DNA of 64,000 nucleotides from Bradyrhizobium guangxiense (GTDB lineage: Bacteria > Pseudomonadota > Alphaproteobacteria > Rhizobiales > Xanthobacteraceae): contig NZ_CP022219.1 of NCBI RefSeq assembly GCF_004114915.1, positions 4,618,501 to 4,682,500 of the forward strand, read 5' to 3'. The position numbers and the translations under genes were made by a program. This document shows, one piece after another, positions 25,035-33,683 of this stretch. How positions within the stretch are numbered: the stretch's first letter is position 1; every line of letters begins with the position of its first letter. A model generated the notes under the pieces. The model was not told the origin of the DNA, did no database searches, and saw nothing but the letters and a program-made list of their open reading frames with translations.

Positions 25035-26018
25035 ATGCGTGCGATGGTGTTGCCGGCCCCGCGAACGCGGCTCCAGATGGAGGAGCGGCCTGACCCGATA
25101 CCCGGCGCGGGTCAGCTGCGGGTGAAAATCGGCGCCTGCGGCGTATGCCGGACCGATCTTCACCTCGTCGATGCCGAACTGCCCGATATCCGTTATCCGA
25201 TCGTGCCTGGCCACGAGATCGTCGGCCGGGTCGATCTCGTGGGCCCGAATGTGGCAACGCATGCGCCCGGTGATCGCGTCGGTATTCCCTGGCTCGGCTT
25301 CACCTGCGGACATTGTCGCTTCTGCCGGGAGGGCATGGAGAACCTGTGTGACGCACCGCTGTTCACCGGCTACACGCGCGACGGCGGCTACGCGACCCAC
25401 ACCATCGCTGACGCACGCTACGCTTTTCCCCTCGGGGAGGCCGGCAACGACGTGGAGATTGCTCCTCTGCTATGCGCGGGACTGATTGGCTGGCGCTCGC
25501 TGGTGCTAGCCGGCCCGGCCGACCGGCTCCGCCTCTATGGTTTCGGCGCGGCCGGCCACATCATTGCGCAAGTCGCGGTCTGGCAGGGACGATCCGTCTA
25601 CGCATTCACGCGGCGTGGCGACGCCGCAGCGCAGGATCTTGCACGTCGCCTCGGCGCCGTGTGGGCGGGGGCATCGGACGAGGAGCCTGACGAGCCGCTC
25701 GATGCCGCCATCATCTACGCGCCGGCCGGCCAGCTTGTCCCGGCCGCGCTGCGCGCCGTACGCAAAGGCGGTCGCGTCGTATGCGCCGGGATCCACATGA
25801 CCGACATTCCAAGCTTTCCGTATGATCTGCTCTGGCAGGAACGCCAGCTTATCTCGGTGGCCAATCTGACCCGGCAGGATGGCCTCGATTTTCTCAAGAT
25901 CGCTCCACAAGCCGGCGTGCGCGCCGAAACGACCGCATTTCCCCTCGAGCAGGCCAATGAAGTTCTGACCATGCTGCGGGCGGGTCAGATTCTCGGCACG
26001 GCCGTGCTGACGCCCTGA
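25035..26018 (+). CDS. Zinc-dependent alcohol dehydrogenase family protein
   Basis: A 327-residue medium-chain dehydrogenase. Catalytic zinc ligands are C38 (GVCRTD) and H60-E61 (PGHE). The structural-zinc set is C91, C94, C97 and C105 (CGHCRFCREGMENLC). The nucleotide-binding region GFGAAGHIIAQVA lies near 170-182. It interconverts alcohols and aldehydes or ketones with NAD(P)H; AdhA-type members serve fermentative redox balance. GGAGAG precedes ATG 25035. Its own FNR-type box predicts induction at low oxygen. It is the first gene of an operon with the APH-AAA kinase gene 12 bp downstream. Confidence 0.9.
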   Translation: MRAMVLPAPRTRLQMEERPDPIPGAGQLRVKIGACGVCRTDLHLVDAELPDIRYPIVPGHEIVGRVDLVGPNVATHAPGDRVGIPWLGFTCGHCRFCREGMENLCDAPLFTGYTRDGGYATHTIADARYAFPLGEAGNDVEIAPLLCAGLIGWRSLVLAGPADRLRLYGFGAAGHIIAQVAVWQGRSVYAFTRRGDAAAQDLARRLGAVWAGASDEEPDEPLDAAIIYAPAGQLVPAALRAVRKGGRVVCAGIHMTDIPSFPYDLLWQERQLISVANLTRQDGLDFLKIAPQAGVRAETTAFPLEQANEVLTMLRAGQILGTAVLTP

Positions 26019-26030
26019 TGGTGCTTTCGG

Positions 26031-27605
26031 ATGCCCGTTTCCATGAAAGATGAAATGGCGGCCCAGGAGCGGATCTTCCGGACGCTGACCAGCCATTCCG
26101 GGGTGACGCGGATCGACACGCATGGAGCGTCGGTGTTCCTCGACGGGAAGCGCGCGTTGAAGATCAAGCGCGCCGTGCGGTTTCCCTTCCTCGATTATTC
26201 GACGTTGGAAAAGCGCAAGCTGGCGTGCGAGGAGGAAATCAGGATCAACCGGCCGCTGGCGCCGCAGATCTATCATCGCGTCGTGGCGATCACGGAAGAG
26301 CCGGATGGATCCGTGCAAGTCGGCGGTCGGGGCCGGCCGATCGAGTATGCGGTGGACATGTCGCGCTTCGACGAAAGCAGAACACTGGATCATCTGGCCA
26401 AGGGCGGCCCGCTGGATGCGAAGCTCGCCTCGGCAGCCGCCGACGCGATCGTGGCTTCGCACGCGGCGGCGACTTGCGCCGACGGAACGGCATGGGTCTC
26501 ATCGATCCCGGCGCTGATTGAGGGCAACAGTGACGGACTGCGGGCTGGCGGGTATTTCAACGCTGACGACGTCGAAAAGCTAGGCAAGGCCTCGCAGGAG
26601 GCATTTCGACGTATTCGTCCCCTGCTCACGGAGCGCGGCCATCAGGGCTTCGTGCGCCGCTGCCACGGCGATTTACACCTTGCAAACATCGTTCTGATCG
26701 ACGACCGGCCCGTGCTGTTCGACGCCATCGAGTTCGATGCACAGATGGCAACCGTCGACGTACTCTACGATCTCGCCTTCACGCTGATGGACCTGTTGCA
26801 CCACGAACAGCCACGCGCGGCCAACATCGTCTTGAACCGCTATCTCGCCGCGACGCCGGCCGACAATCTCGACGCACTCTCGGCCCTGCCGCTGTTCATG
26901 TCCGTCCGGGCGGCGATCCGCGCCCAGGTGGCCCTGGCACGGATGAGGCCGCCGCACTCCGACGACCCCGGCATTCTCGGGCAGGCACAACGATATTTTG
27001 GCCTCGCCAGGACACTGATCCATCCGTCGGCCCCGCGCCTGATTGCCGTTGGTGGACTATCAGGCACCGGCAAAACGGTTCTGGCGCAAGCGCTGGCGCC
27101 CGGCATCGCGCCGCCGCCCGGGGCTGTCGTGCTGCGCAGCGATATCGTGCGCAAGCGGATGTTCGGGGTCGAGGATACGCAGCGCCTGCCGCCGTCCGCC
27201 TACACGCCGGAGCATGCGGCCCGCGTCTACGGCACGCTGGCCCAGCACGCCCGGCGGGTGCTGGCGCAAGGCCATTCGGCGATCATCGACGGCGTATTCG
27301 CCCGCGAGGACGAACGGAACGCGGTTTCCGCGCTGGCGCGCGAGTGCGGCGTGCCGCTGAACGGGCTGTTTCTGGTTGCGGACCTCGCGACCCGGCAGAG
27401 GCGGATCGGAAGCCGAGAGGGCGACGCATCGGACGCCACGCAAGAGGTTGCCGCGCTGCAAGAGCACTATAATATCGGCCGCATCGGTTGGGGGGCCATC
27501 GATGCATCCGGGTCACAAGAGCAGACGCTCCAGCACTGCTGGAATGCGATCGCTGAAGGCAAACAGGGCAATCTGATTGGCGCTGGCAAAGATGGCACGA
27601 CCTAG
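26031..27605 (+). CDS. APH-like kinase fused to AAA/P-loop ATPase domain
   Basis: A 524-residue two-domain protein. The N-terminal half has an aminoglycoside-phosphotransferase/choline-kinase-like fold with catalytic loop H212-GDLHLAN and metal-binding FDAIEFD at 230-236. The C-terminal half is a P-loop kinase-like domain with GGLSGTGKT at 341-349. The same two-domain layout occurs in mycobacterial Rv2004c, a gene of the hypoxia-induced dormancy regulon. ATG 26031 and ATG 26043 are both possible starts with weak ribosome sites. It lies between the alcohol dehydrogenase and CHAD genes. The substrate is unknown. Confidence 0.82.
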   Translation: MPVSMKDEMAAQERIFRTLTSHSGVTRIDTHGASVFLDGKRALKIKRAVRFPFLDYSTLEKRKLACEEEIRINRPLAPQIYHRVVAITEEPDGSVQVGGRGRPIEYAVDMSRFDESRTLDHLAKGGPLDAKLASAAADAIVASHAAATCADGTAWVSSIPALIEGNSDGLRAGGYFNADDVEKLGKASQEAFRRIRPLLTERGHQGFVRRCHGDLHLANIVLIDDRPVLFDAIEFDAQMATVDVLYDLAFTLMDLLHHEQPRAANIVLNRYLAATPADNLDALSALPLFMSVRAAIRAQVALARMRPPHSDDPGILGQAQRYFGLARTLIHPSAPRLIAVGGLSGTGKTVLAQALAPGIAPPPGAVVLRSDIVRKRMFGVEDTQRLPPSAYTPEHAARVYGTLAQHARRVLAQGHSAIIDGVFAREDERNAVSALARECGVPLNGLFLVADLATRQRRIGSREGDASDATQEVAALQEHYNIGRIGWGAIDASGSQEQTLQHCWNAIAEGKQGNLIGAGKDGTT

Positions 27606-28563
27606 CACAATCTCGACGGCCGCTCGCGCCACTCCGGCGGCGCGGCGCAATGCGCTGCCCGGCCGTCTCAGTCCCGGCATGGCCTGCGATACAGCGTTCC
27701 GGATCATCGCGCGCCGCCACCTCGATGCCGTCCTCGCCCAGCATGACGGTACCTGCCGCGGCGATCCCGACGCGCTGCACCAGATCCGCATCGCATTGAC
27801 GCATCTGCGGACGGCCATCCGCTTCTTCTCGCCGATGGTCGACGACGCTCTGCGGCCGAATGTCTGGGCCGAACTGAAATGGCTGAACAATCAGCTCGGC
27901 ATGGTGCGCGACCTCGACGTGGCGATCGAGCGGGTCGTCGCCGAGAGCGGCGACGAGCTCGCCGTGGTCGCCGAGCTTCAACACTGGGACGAAAAGCGCG
28001 CCGAGAGTCACCGCCAGCTGGCGCGCGCACTGCAATCGGCGCGGTATCGCCGCCTCGTGGAGCAGACCTCGAGCTGGATCGAGAGCGGTCCCTGGTCGAC
28101 CCGGCGCAGCAAGGAAGCCATCCGATTGCGCCGCTGCACGCTCGCTGACCACGCGACGGAACGGCTGACCGACTGGGAGACGACGCTGCTCAAGAAGGCG
28201 CGCAAGCTCCGCAAGCTCGACGTCGACAAGCGCCACAAGGTACGACTTCTCAACAAGCGGATGACTTATTCGGTCGAGTCGCTGCAGGACCTGTTCGCCG
28301 AGGAGTCATTGACGAAGCAGAAGTCCATCCTCAAGAAATTGCGCAAGGCGCAGCGGTCGCTCGGACAATTGAACGACGACGCACGAGGACAAGCATTGGC
28401 GGCGTCGTTGAACGGCGCCGGCCTCGAAGCCGGCAAACGCTTCCTCAATCGCAAGCGGGAGAAGAAGCTGTTGCGGAAGGCCTCGGCGGCCTACCGCAAA
28501 TTGGACAAGACCAAACCGTTCCGGTCCTCGGATCTCGCGCCGAGTTCGGAGCCGGAGGCTTAG
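27592..28563 (+). CDS. CHAD domain-containing protein
   Basis: A 323-residue all-helical protein rich in Arg and His, with the CHAD hallmark HQIRIALTHLRTAIRFF (about residues 64-80) and the later KRMTYSVESLQDLF. CHAD domains bind polyphosphate through conserved basic residues and can target proteins to polyphosphate granules. ATG 27592 overlaps the kinase gene by 14 bases, so it belongs to the alcohol dehydrogenase-kinase operon. Its 3' end overlaps that of the convergent PHA synthase gene by 4 bases. Confidence 0.85.
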   Translation: MARPSTISTAARATPAARRNALPGRLSPGMACDTAFRIIARRHLDAVLAQHDGTCRGDPDALHQIRIALTHLRTAIRFFSPMVDDALRPNVWAELKWLNNQLGMVRDLDVAIERVVAESGDELAVVAELQHWDEKRAESHRQLARALQSARYRRLVEQTSSWIESGPWSTRRSKEAIRLRRCTLADHATERLTDWETTLLKKARKLRKLDVDKRHKVRLLNKRMTYSVESLQDLFAEESLTKQKSILKKLRKAQRSLGQLNDDARGQALAASLNGAGLEAGKRFLNRKREKKLLRKASAAYRKLDKTKPFRSSDLAPSSEPEA

Positions 28564-30413
28564 GTGTGGACGTAGTCCCCCGGCGCATCGGGCAGACCTG
28601 GAGCGCCTCCAACCCCGATCTGCGGGGGATCACAGGGCGCGCCGGAGCGCGCCCCCAGCCAATTGGTCCATTCCGGCCACCACGAGCCTTCAACATGGGG
28701 AGCCAGCTTCAGCCACTCGTCTGCACCAACATAGGGCGCATCGGCAGCCTTGGTCAGCACCTGATAGAAGTGGCCCTCCTCCTGCGGAGGCGCGACGACG
28801 CCAGCGTTGTGACCGCCGCTGGTCAACAGGAACGTCACGTCGGCATCGACCTGGTAGTGGATCTTGTAGACGGATCGCCACGGCGCGACGTGATCGGCCA
28901 GCGTGCCGACCACGAACATCGGGGTGTGAATGTCGGATAGCGAGACACTCCTGCGTTCGACGCGATAGCGACCCTCCGCCAGATCGTTGTCCAGAAACAG
29001 CTTGCGCAGATACTCCGAGTGCATGCGATAGGGCAGCCGCGTGGCGTCGGCGTTCCAGGCCATGAGATCGCTCGGCGGCGCGCCCTCGCCCATCAGATAA
29101 TCGTGCGACAAACGCGACCAGATCAATTCGTTGGAGCGCAACAGCTGGAAAGCACCGGCCATCTGCGCCGTGTCGAGATAGCCTCGCTGCCACATCATGT
29201 CTTCGAGAAAGGCGACCTGGCTCTCGTTGATGAAAAGCGTCAGCTCTCCGGCCTCAGTAAAATCGGTCTGGGCCGCAAGAAGAGTGACGGTGCCGAGACG
29301 GTTGTCGCCGTCGCGTTCCATCGCCGCGGCGGCGATCGACAGCAACGTACCGCCGAGACAATAGCCGAGCGCATGAATCTTCCGCCCCGGCATAATCAGG
29401 CCGATCATGTCCAGCGCAGCCATGACGCCCAGCTTGCGGTAGTCGTCAAAGGCGATATCCCGATCCCGGGCATCCGGATTGCGCCAGGAGATCGCGAACA
29501 CGGTGAAACCTTGATTGGTCAGATAATTGACCAGCGAGTTCTGCGGCGAGAGATCGAGGATATAATACTTCATGATCCAGGCCGGCACGATCAGGATCGG
29601 CTCGGGGCGCACCTGCGCGGGGGTCGGATGGTACTGAATCAGTTCGATCAGGTCGTTGCGGTAGACGACCTTGCCGGCGGAAGCTGCCACCGTCTTGCCG
29701 ACCACGAACTGCCCGTCGTCCGTCAGCTTCGAGCTGGAGAGCAGGCGCATCAAGTCGCTGCACCAGTTCTGCCAGCCGAAGACGAAATTCTCCCCGCCGC
29801 TCTGGAACGCCTTCTCCAGGACCTTCGGATTGGTTGCCGCGAAATTCGACGGTGCCAGCATGTCGAGCATCTGGCGCATCGAGAACTCGACGATGGCTTC
29901 GTTTGCGTGCGAGACGCCGCGCACGCCCGTCGCGGCATCGCGCCACCAGCTCTCTGTGAGCAGAAATGCCTGCGCGAGTAGATTGAACGGCGGGGTCTCC
30001 CATTGTGGTCCACTGAAACGGCGATCCCGCCCCTGCGGTTGGATCACGGACCACGGCTTTTGCTGCGGCGACGCTGCATGCGCGGCGGCTTGCGCCAGCC
30101 GGCCGGTGTCGCGCAGGATGTTGCGGGAGATCTCCATCTGGCGCTGCGGCGCCGCAGCGAGATGCGAGCTCCAGTCGAGCCAGGCAAGCGACAAGGACAG
30201 AGGTGAAATTCCGCCCGTGAACCGTGCCAGTAGGGCGTGAAACGCGCGGTCGAAGGGATATGGCTCTGATACAGGCAAGAGATCGGCGGCAGCCGGCATC
30301 GGCACGGGCTTTTCAGCGCTCACCGTCCGGCCTTCGGGGCCAACGATGAGATTGACGGGAAGAGCCTGTACTGCCGGCTCCTCGGCCCGTGGAAGTATCC
30401 GCACGACGCTCAT
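28560..30413 (-). CDS. phaC: Poly(3-hydroxyalkanoate) synthase (PhaC-like)
   Basis: A 617-residue alpha/beta-hydrolase-fold polymerase. The catalytic triad is visible: C352 in the lipase-like box GYCLGG, D507 in GTLADHVAPW and H535 in SGGHNAG. The N-terminal region (about 50-260) matches the PhaC N domain, including NFVFGWQNWCSDLMRLL. It polymerises hydroxyacyl-CoA into storage polyester granules. The FNR-like box at 30473-30486, centred 66.5 bp before the start, suggests expression at low oxygen, where polymer synthesis can act as an electron sink. It is probably an additional rather than the housekeeping synthase, as no phaA or phaB adjoins it. Confidence 0.88.
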   Translation of the reverse strand: MSVVRILPRAEEPAVQALPVNLIVGPEGRTVSAEKPVPMPAAADLLPVSEPYPFDRAFHALLARFTGGISPLSLSLAWLDWSSHLAAAPQRQMEISRNILRDTGRLAQAAAHAASPQQKPWSVIQPQGRDRRFSGPQWETPPFNLLAQAFLLTESWWRDAATGVRGVSHANEAIVEFSMRQMLDMLAPSNFAATNPKVLEKAFQSGGENFVFGWQNWCSDLMRLLSSSKLTDDGQFVVGKTVAASAGKVVYRNDLIELIQYHPTPAQVRPEPILIVPAWIMKYYILDLSPQNSLVNYLTNQGFTVFAISWRNPDARDRDIAFDDYRKLGVMAALDMIGLIMPGRKIHALGYCLGGTLLSIAAAAMERDGDNRLGTVTLLAAQTDFTEAGELTLFINESQVAFLEDMMWQRGYLDTAQMAGAFQLLRSNELIWSRLSHDYLMGEGAPPSDLMAWNADATRLPYRMHSEYLRKLFLDNDLAEGRYRVERRSVSLSDIHTPMFVVGTLADHVAPWRSVYKIHYQVDADVTFLLTSGGHNAGVVAPPQEEGHFYQVLTKAADAPYVGADEWLKLAPHVEGSWWPEWTNWLGARSGAPCDPPQIGVGGAPGLPDAPGDYVHT

Positions 30414-30472
30414 GGCTCAATTTCCTGTCGGCTCTGTTCATTGACAGGATATGGCCAGCCTTCGCGTGCGGG

Positions 30473-30486
30473 TTGAGCTGCATCAA
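30473..30486 (-). promoter_or_regulatory. FNR/FixK-like box before the PHA synthase gene
   Basis: TTGAG-CTGC-ATCAA has one deviation from TTGAY in the outer half. It is centred 66.5 bp before the phaC-like start, within the spacing range of the other boxes. Confidence 0.6.
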
Positions 30487-30538
30487 ATCCGGGACGCAGA
30501 TCACGTCTGCTTAATCGGGATGAAAGGGCGTCGTCCGA

Positions 30539-30552
30539 TTGACCTGGGTCAA
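30539..30552 (+). promoter_or_regulatory. FNR/FixK box (TTGACCTGGGTCAA)
   Basis: An exact TTGAC-N4-GTCAA palindrome centred 71.5 bp before the CBS-BON gene ATG. Together with the site at 30473 it forms a divergent pair, as in the stress-protein/alcohol dehydrogenase gap. Confidence 0.78.
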
Positions 30553-30616
30553 GCCGCACCTCGATACCCGAGCTAGTTTTCGTGCATCGACATTCAACAA
30601 GCCAGCGGAGTTATCC

Positions 30617-31345
30617 ATGCGCGCCCATCAGATCATGACCCGGTCGGTCATTTCGGTCTCCCCCGACACCAGCATCGTGGAGGCGGCCAATATCATGCTG
30701 AAGCGGCATGTCAGCGGCCTCACGGTGGTCGACGAAACAGGCAAGCTGGTCGGTGTCGTCTCCGAAGGCGATTTCATCCGCCGCAGTGAGATCGGCACCG
30801 GGCGCAAGCGCGGACGCTGGCTGCGGTTCATCCTCGGTCCGGGCAAATCCGCCAGCGATTTCGTCCACGAGCACGGCCGCAAGGTCGCCGAGGTGATGAC
30901 CGACACGGTCGTGACAATCACGGAAGATACGGCGCTCGCCGAGATCGTCGAGCTCATGGAGCGCAACAACGTCAAGCGGTTGCCGGTGGTGCGCGGCGAC
31001 AAGGTCGTCGGGATCGTCTCCCGCGCCAACCTGCTGCAGGCCGTGGCGGGGCTCGCCCGCGAAGTGCCGGATCCGACGGCAGATGACGATCACATTCGCA
31101 GCCGCATCATCGAGACCATGGAGAAGAACGACTGGTGCCCGTTCGGGCTGAACGTCATCGTCCGTGACGGCATCGTTCACCTCAGCGGCGTCATCACCGA
31201 AGAGCGCACCCGGCAGGCCGCGATGGTCGCAGCGGAAAATGTCGAGGGCGTGAAGAAGGTGCACGACCATCTGTGCTGGGTCGACACCATGTCAGGGATC
31301 TATCTGAACTCGCCTGAGGACGACGAGCTCGCCAAGGCAAGCTAG
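30617..31345 (+). CDS. CBS-pair and BON domain protein
   Basis: A 242-residue protein. Two CBS motifs (MTRSVISVSPDTSIVEAANIML at the start, MTDTVVTITEDTALAEIVELM near 97) form an adenylate-sensing pair. A C-terminal BON domain (about 160-225, NVIVRDGIVHLSGVITEE) often contacts membranes. GGAG precedes ATG 30617. Two-CBS proteins are induced by hypoxia in other bacteria (for example mycobacterial Hrp1), and here an exact FNR-type box lies upstream. The likely role is sensing nucleotide charge at low oxygen, but the target is unknown. Confidence 0.88.
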   Translation: MRAHQIMTRSVISVSPDTSIVEAANIMLKRHVSGLTVVDETGKLVGVVSEGDFIRRSEIGTGRKRGRWLRFILGPGKSASDFVHEHGRKVAEVMTDTVVTITEDTALAEIVELMERNNVKRLPVVRGDKVVGIVSRANLLQAVAGLAREVPDPTADDDHIRSRIIETMEKNDWCPFGLNVIVRDGIVHLSGVITEERTRQAAMVAAENVEGVKKVHDHLCWVDTMSGIYLNSPEDDELAKAS

Positions 31346-31366
31346 AAAGGGCGAGCTGAGCCAGAC

Positions 31367-31831
31367 TCAGCGTGGAATGACGGCGGTGGCCTCGATCTCG
31401 ACGCGCGCCCCCTTCTCCACGAGACGCACCACCTGCACCAGCGCCATCGCGGGGTAATGGGCGCCGAAGGTGGCACGGTAAATCCTGCCGAGCTCCTTCA
31501 GGTTGGACAGGTACTCGTCCATGTCGACGACGTACCAGGTCAACCGCACGAGGTGCTCGGGCCGCGCGCCGGCCTCGGCCAGGATCGCGGCGATGTTGCG
31601 CAAGGTCTGGCGCACCTGCGCGACGAAGCCGTCGGCGAGACGCTCTTCGGCATCCCAGCCGATCACCCCACCGGTGACGACGATGCGTCCCTCGGCAGCT
31701 ATGCCATTGGCATAGCCCTTCGGCATCGGCCAACCCGACGGCTGGAGCACCTGCACCCGCGGAGGGGCGTCATCCTCAGCGGCTGTCGGTAGCACCGCGA
31801 GCTGCGGGCCTTTCGGCGTCGTCACGGACAA
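31367..31831 (-). CDS. RidA/YjgF family protein (probable enamine/imine deaminase)
   Basis: A 154-residue protein of the RidA fold. Typical stretches are the GRIVVTGGVIGWDAEERLADGFVAQVRQTLRNI region, RLTWYVVDMDEYLSNL, and the C-terminal RVEIEATAVIPR with the arginine and glutamate that activate water in RidA. RidA proteins hydrolyse reactive enamines and imines to ketones and ammonia. The gene is 15 bp downstream of the aryl-CoA ligase gene in the same operon. In a 2-aminobenzoyl-CoA pathway it could deaminate the enamine formed after ring reduction; that link is inference. Confidence 0.85.
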   Translation of the reverse strand: MSVTTPKGPQLAVLPTAAEDDAPPRVQVLQPSGWPMPKGYANGIAAEGRIVVTGGVIGWDAEERLADGFVAQVRQTLRNIAAILAEAGARPEHLVRLTWYVVDMDEYLSNLKELGRIYRATFGAHYPAMALVQVVRLVEKGARVEIEATAVIPR

Positions 31832-31846
31832 TTCTTCATCCTTCTC

Positions 31847-33538
31847 TCATTCGGCCGCGACGCCCGAGGACGTTGCGGCGGCCTGCGCCAGTTGCCGCAA
31901 AGCAAAGCGCTTCAGTTTCCCGGTCTCGGTCTTCGGGAGTTGCGTCACGAATTCGATGGCGCGCGGATATTTGTATGGCGCGATCTCGCGTTTGACATGC
32001 TCCTGCAACTCGGCCACGAGCTTTGCATCCGGCGTCACACCGGGCGCAGCGATCACATAGGCCTTCACGATCATGCCGCGCGCCTCGTCCGGGGCGCCGA
32101 CCACACCGCATTCGGCGACCGCCGGATGCGTGAGCAGGGCCGCCTCGACGTCCGTCCCTGCGATGTTGTAGCCGGCCGACACGATCATGTCGTCGGAACG
32201 CGACTGGTACCAGAAATAGCCGTCGCTATCCATCAGATAGGTATCGCCGGTGATGTTCCAGCCGTTCTGGACGTATTTGCGCTGGCGCTCGTCGGCGAGA
32301 TAGCGGCAGCCGGTCGGCCCGCGTACCGCAAGCCTGCCCATCGTTCCCGGCGGCACGTCCCGGCCGTCATCATCGACGATCCTGGCCTCATAGCCGGGCA
32401 CGGGCTTGCCGGTCGCGCCCGGACGAATTTCGTCTTCCGTCGCGCTGATGAAGATATGCAGCAGCTCGGTCGAGCCGATGCCGTCCATCAACTTGATGCC
32501 GGTGGCATTGAGCCAGGCATCGAAGGTTGGCTTCGGCAGCGTCTCGCCGGCTGAGACGCATTTGCGCAGCGAGGAAATGTCGCGGCCCGGCAGCTTGCCG
32601 ACCATGGCGCGGTACGCTGTCGGCGCCGTGAAGCAGACGGTGGTCTTGTATTGCTCGATCGCCGCCAGCAGATCGTCGGGCGTCGTCTTCTCCAGCACGA
32701 CGAAGGAGGCGCCGATGTGCATCGGAAACAGCACGCCGCCGAAGCCGAAGGTGAACGCGAGCGGCGCCGACCCAACGAAGCGATCCTTCTGTTCGGCCCG
32801 CAAGATGTTGCGCGCATAGCCGTCGCAGACCGCGAGCATGTCGCGATGAAAATGCATGGTGCCCTTGGGATCGCCTGTCGTGCCCGACGTGAAGGCGATC
32901 AGGCAGATATCGTCCGAGGCGGTATCGAGAGCCCTGAACTCCGGACTCGCATCGCTGATCAGCGCCTCGAGCGAATCAGCGGCGCCGTTGCTCCAATAAA
33001 CCACCCGCTTGAGATTCGGCGCGGCAGCTTTCGCCTTCTCCATTTCCTCGGCGAGCTTGCCGTCGCACAGCGCCAGCGCGATCTCCGCCTTCTGGATCGG
33101 ATAGGACAATTCCTTGGCGCGCAGCAGCGGCATCGTGGCCACGACGATGCCGCCGGCCTTGATCACCGCGAGATAGGTCGCGACCATCATTGGATTGTTG
33201 GCCGAGCGCAGCAGCACCCGCCCGCCGGGGACGAGACCGAGCTTGCCGACGAGCACGTTGGCGATGCGGTTCACCAGCGCCTGCAGCTCGCGATAGGTGT
33301 AGCTGACGGCGGGACTGATGACGCAAGGCGCCTCGCCATGGCCCTGCTCGACCCAGCGGTCGAGAAAATAACTGACGCAATTCAATCGCGGCGGATAGTG
33401 CAGCTCCGGCCGCGTGAAGATGAATTCGGGCCAGAGCTCGCGCGGCGGCAGATGCTGCTGCGCAAACGTATCGATATGGGCCGTCGCGGCGGTGCCGTCA
33501 TGCGAGCCCGTGACTTGAATCTTGGCGGCGTTGGCCAT
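31847..33538 (-). CDS. Aryl-CoA ligase, 2-aminobenzoate/benzoate-CoA ligase family
   Basis: A 563-residue AMP-forming ligase. The ATP loop TSGTTGDPKG is near residue 220, the adenylate motif DGIGSTELLHIF near 352, the hinge GDTYLMDSDGYFWYQSRSDDMI near 440, and the catalytic lysine sits in PKTETGKLKR near 540. The N-terminal LNCVSYFLDRWVEQGHGEAPC layout is that of benzoate-type CoA ligases, including 2-aminobenzoate-CoA ligase. AAGGAG precedes the ATG. It heads an operon with RidA behind a MarR-type operator. The lysine motif resembles those acetylated by Pat enzymes. The substrate 2-aminobenzoate is inferred from the monooxygenase/reductase nearby. Confidence 0.85.
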   Translation of the reverse strand: MANAAKIQVTGSHDGTAATAHIDTFAQQHLPPRELWPEFIFTRPELHYPPRLNCVSYFLDRWVEQGHGEAPCVISPAVSYTYRELQALVNRIANVLVGKLGLVPGGRVLLRSANNPMMVATYLAVIKAGGIVVATMPLLRAKELSYPIQKAEIALALCDGKLAEEMEKAKAAAPNLKRVVYWSNGAADSLEALISDASPEFRALDTASDDICLIAFTSGTTGDPKGTMHFHRDMLAVCDGYARNILRAEQKDRFVGSAPLAFTFGFGGVLFPMHIGASFVVLEKTTPDDLLAAIEQYKTTVCFTAPTAYRAMVGKLPGRDISSLRKCVSAGETLPKPTFDAWLNATGIKLMDGIGSTELLHIFISATEDEIRPGATGKPVPGYEARIVDDDGRDVPPGTMGRLAVRGPTGCRYLADERQRKYVQNGWNITGDTYLMDSDGYFWYQSRSDDMIVSAGYNIAGTDVEAALLTHPAVAECGVVGAPDEARGMIVKAYVIAAPGVTPDAKLVAELQEHVKREIAPYKYPRAIEFVTQLPKTETGKLKRFALRQLAQAAATSSGVAAE

Positions 33539-33589
33539 CGCACGCTCCTTTCAGCATGGATTGCACCCGGCAGCACGATCTGGAAAACA

Positions 33590-33603
33590 TTTTAGGCTTA
33601 AAA
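33590..33603 (-). promoter_or_regulatory. Operator-like site 1 (TTTTAGGCTTAAAA)
   Basis: TTTTA-N4-TAAAA centred 58.5 bp before the aryl-CoA ligase start. It is one of six similar AT-rich sites found only before genes of this catabolic cluster and its MarR gene. Confidence 0.68.
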
Positions 33604-33683
33604 CAATTCGGCGCAATAGCGGATTTTGGGCATCCCGTGCTTTTTCCTGCGGCAAAAAGGATTGGAGGCCTGGCGGCCTGCGC

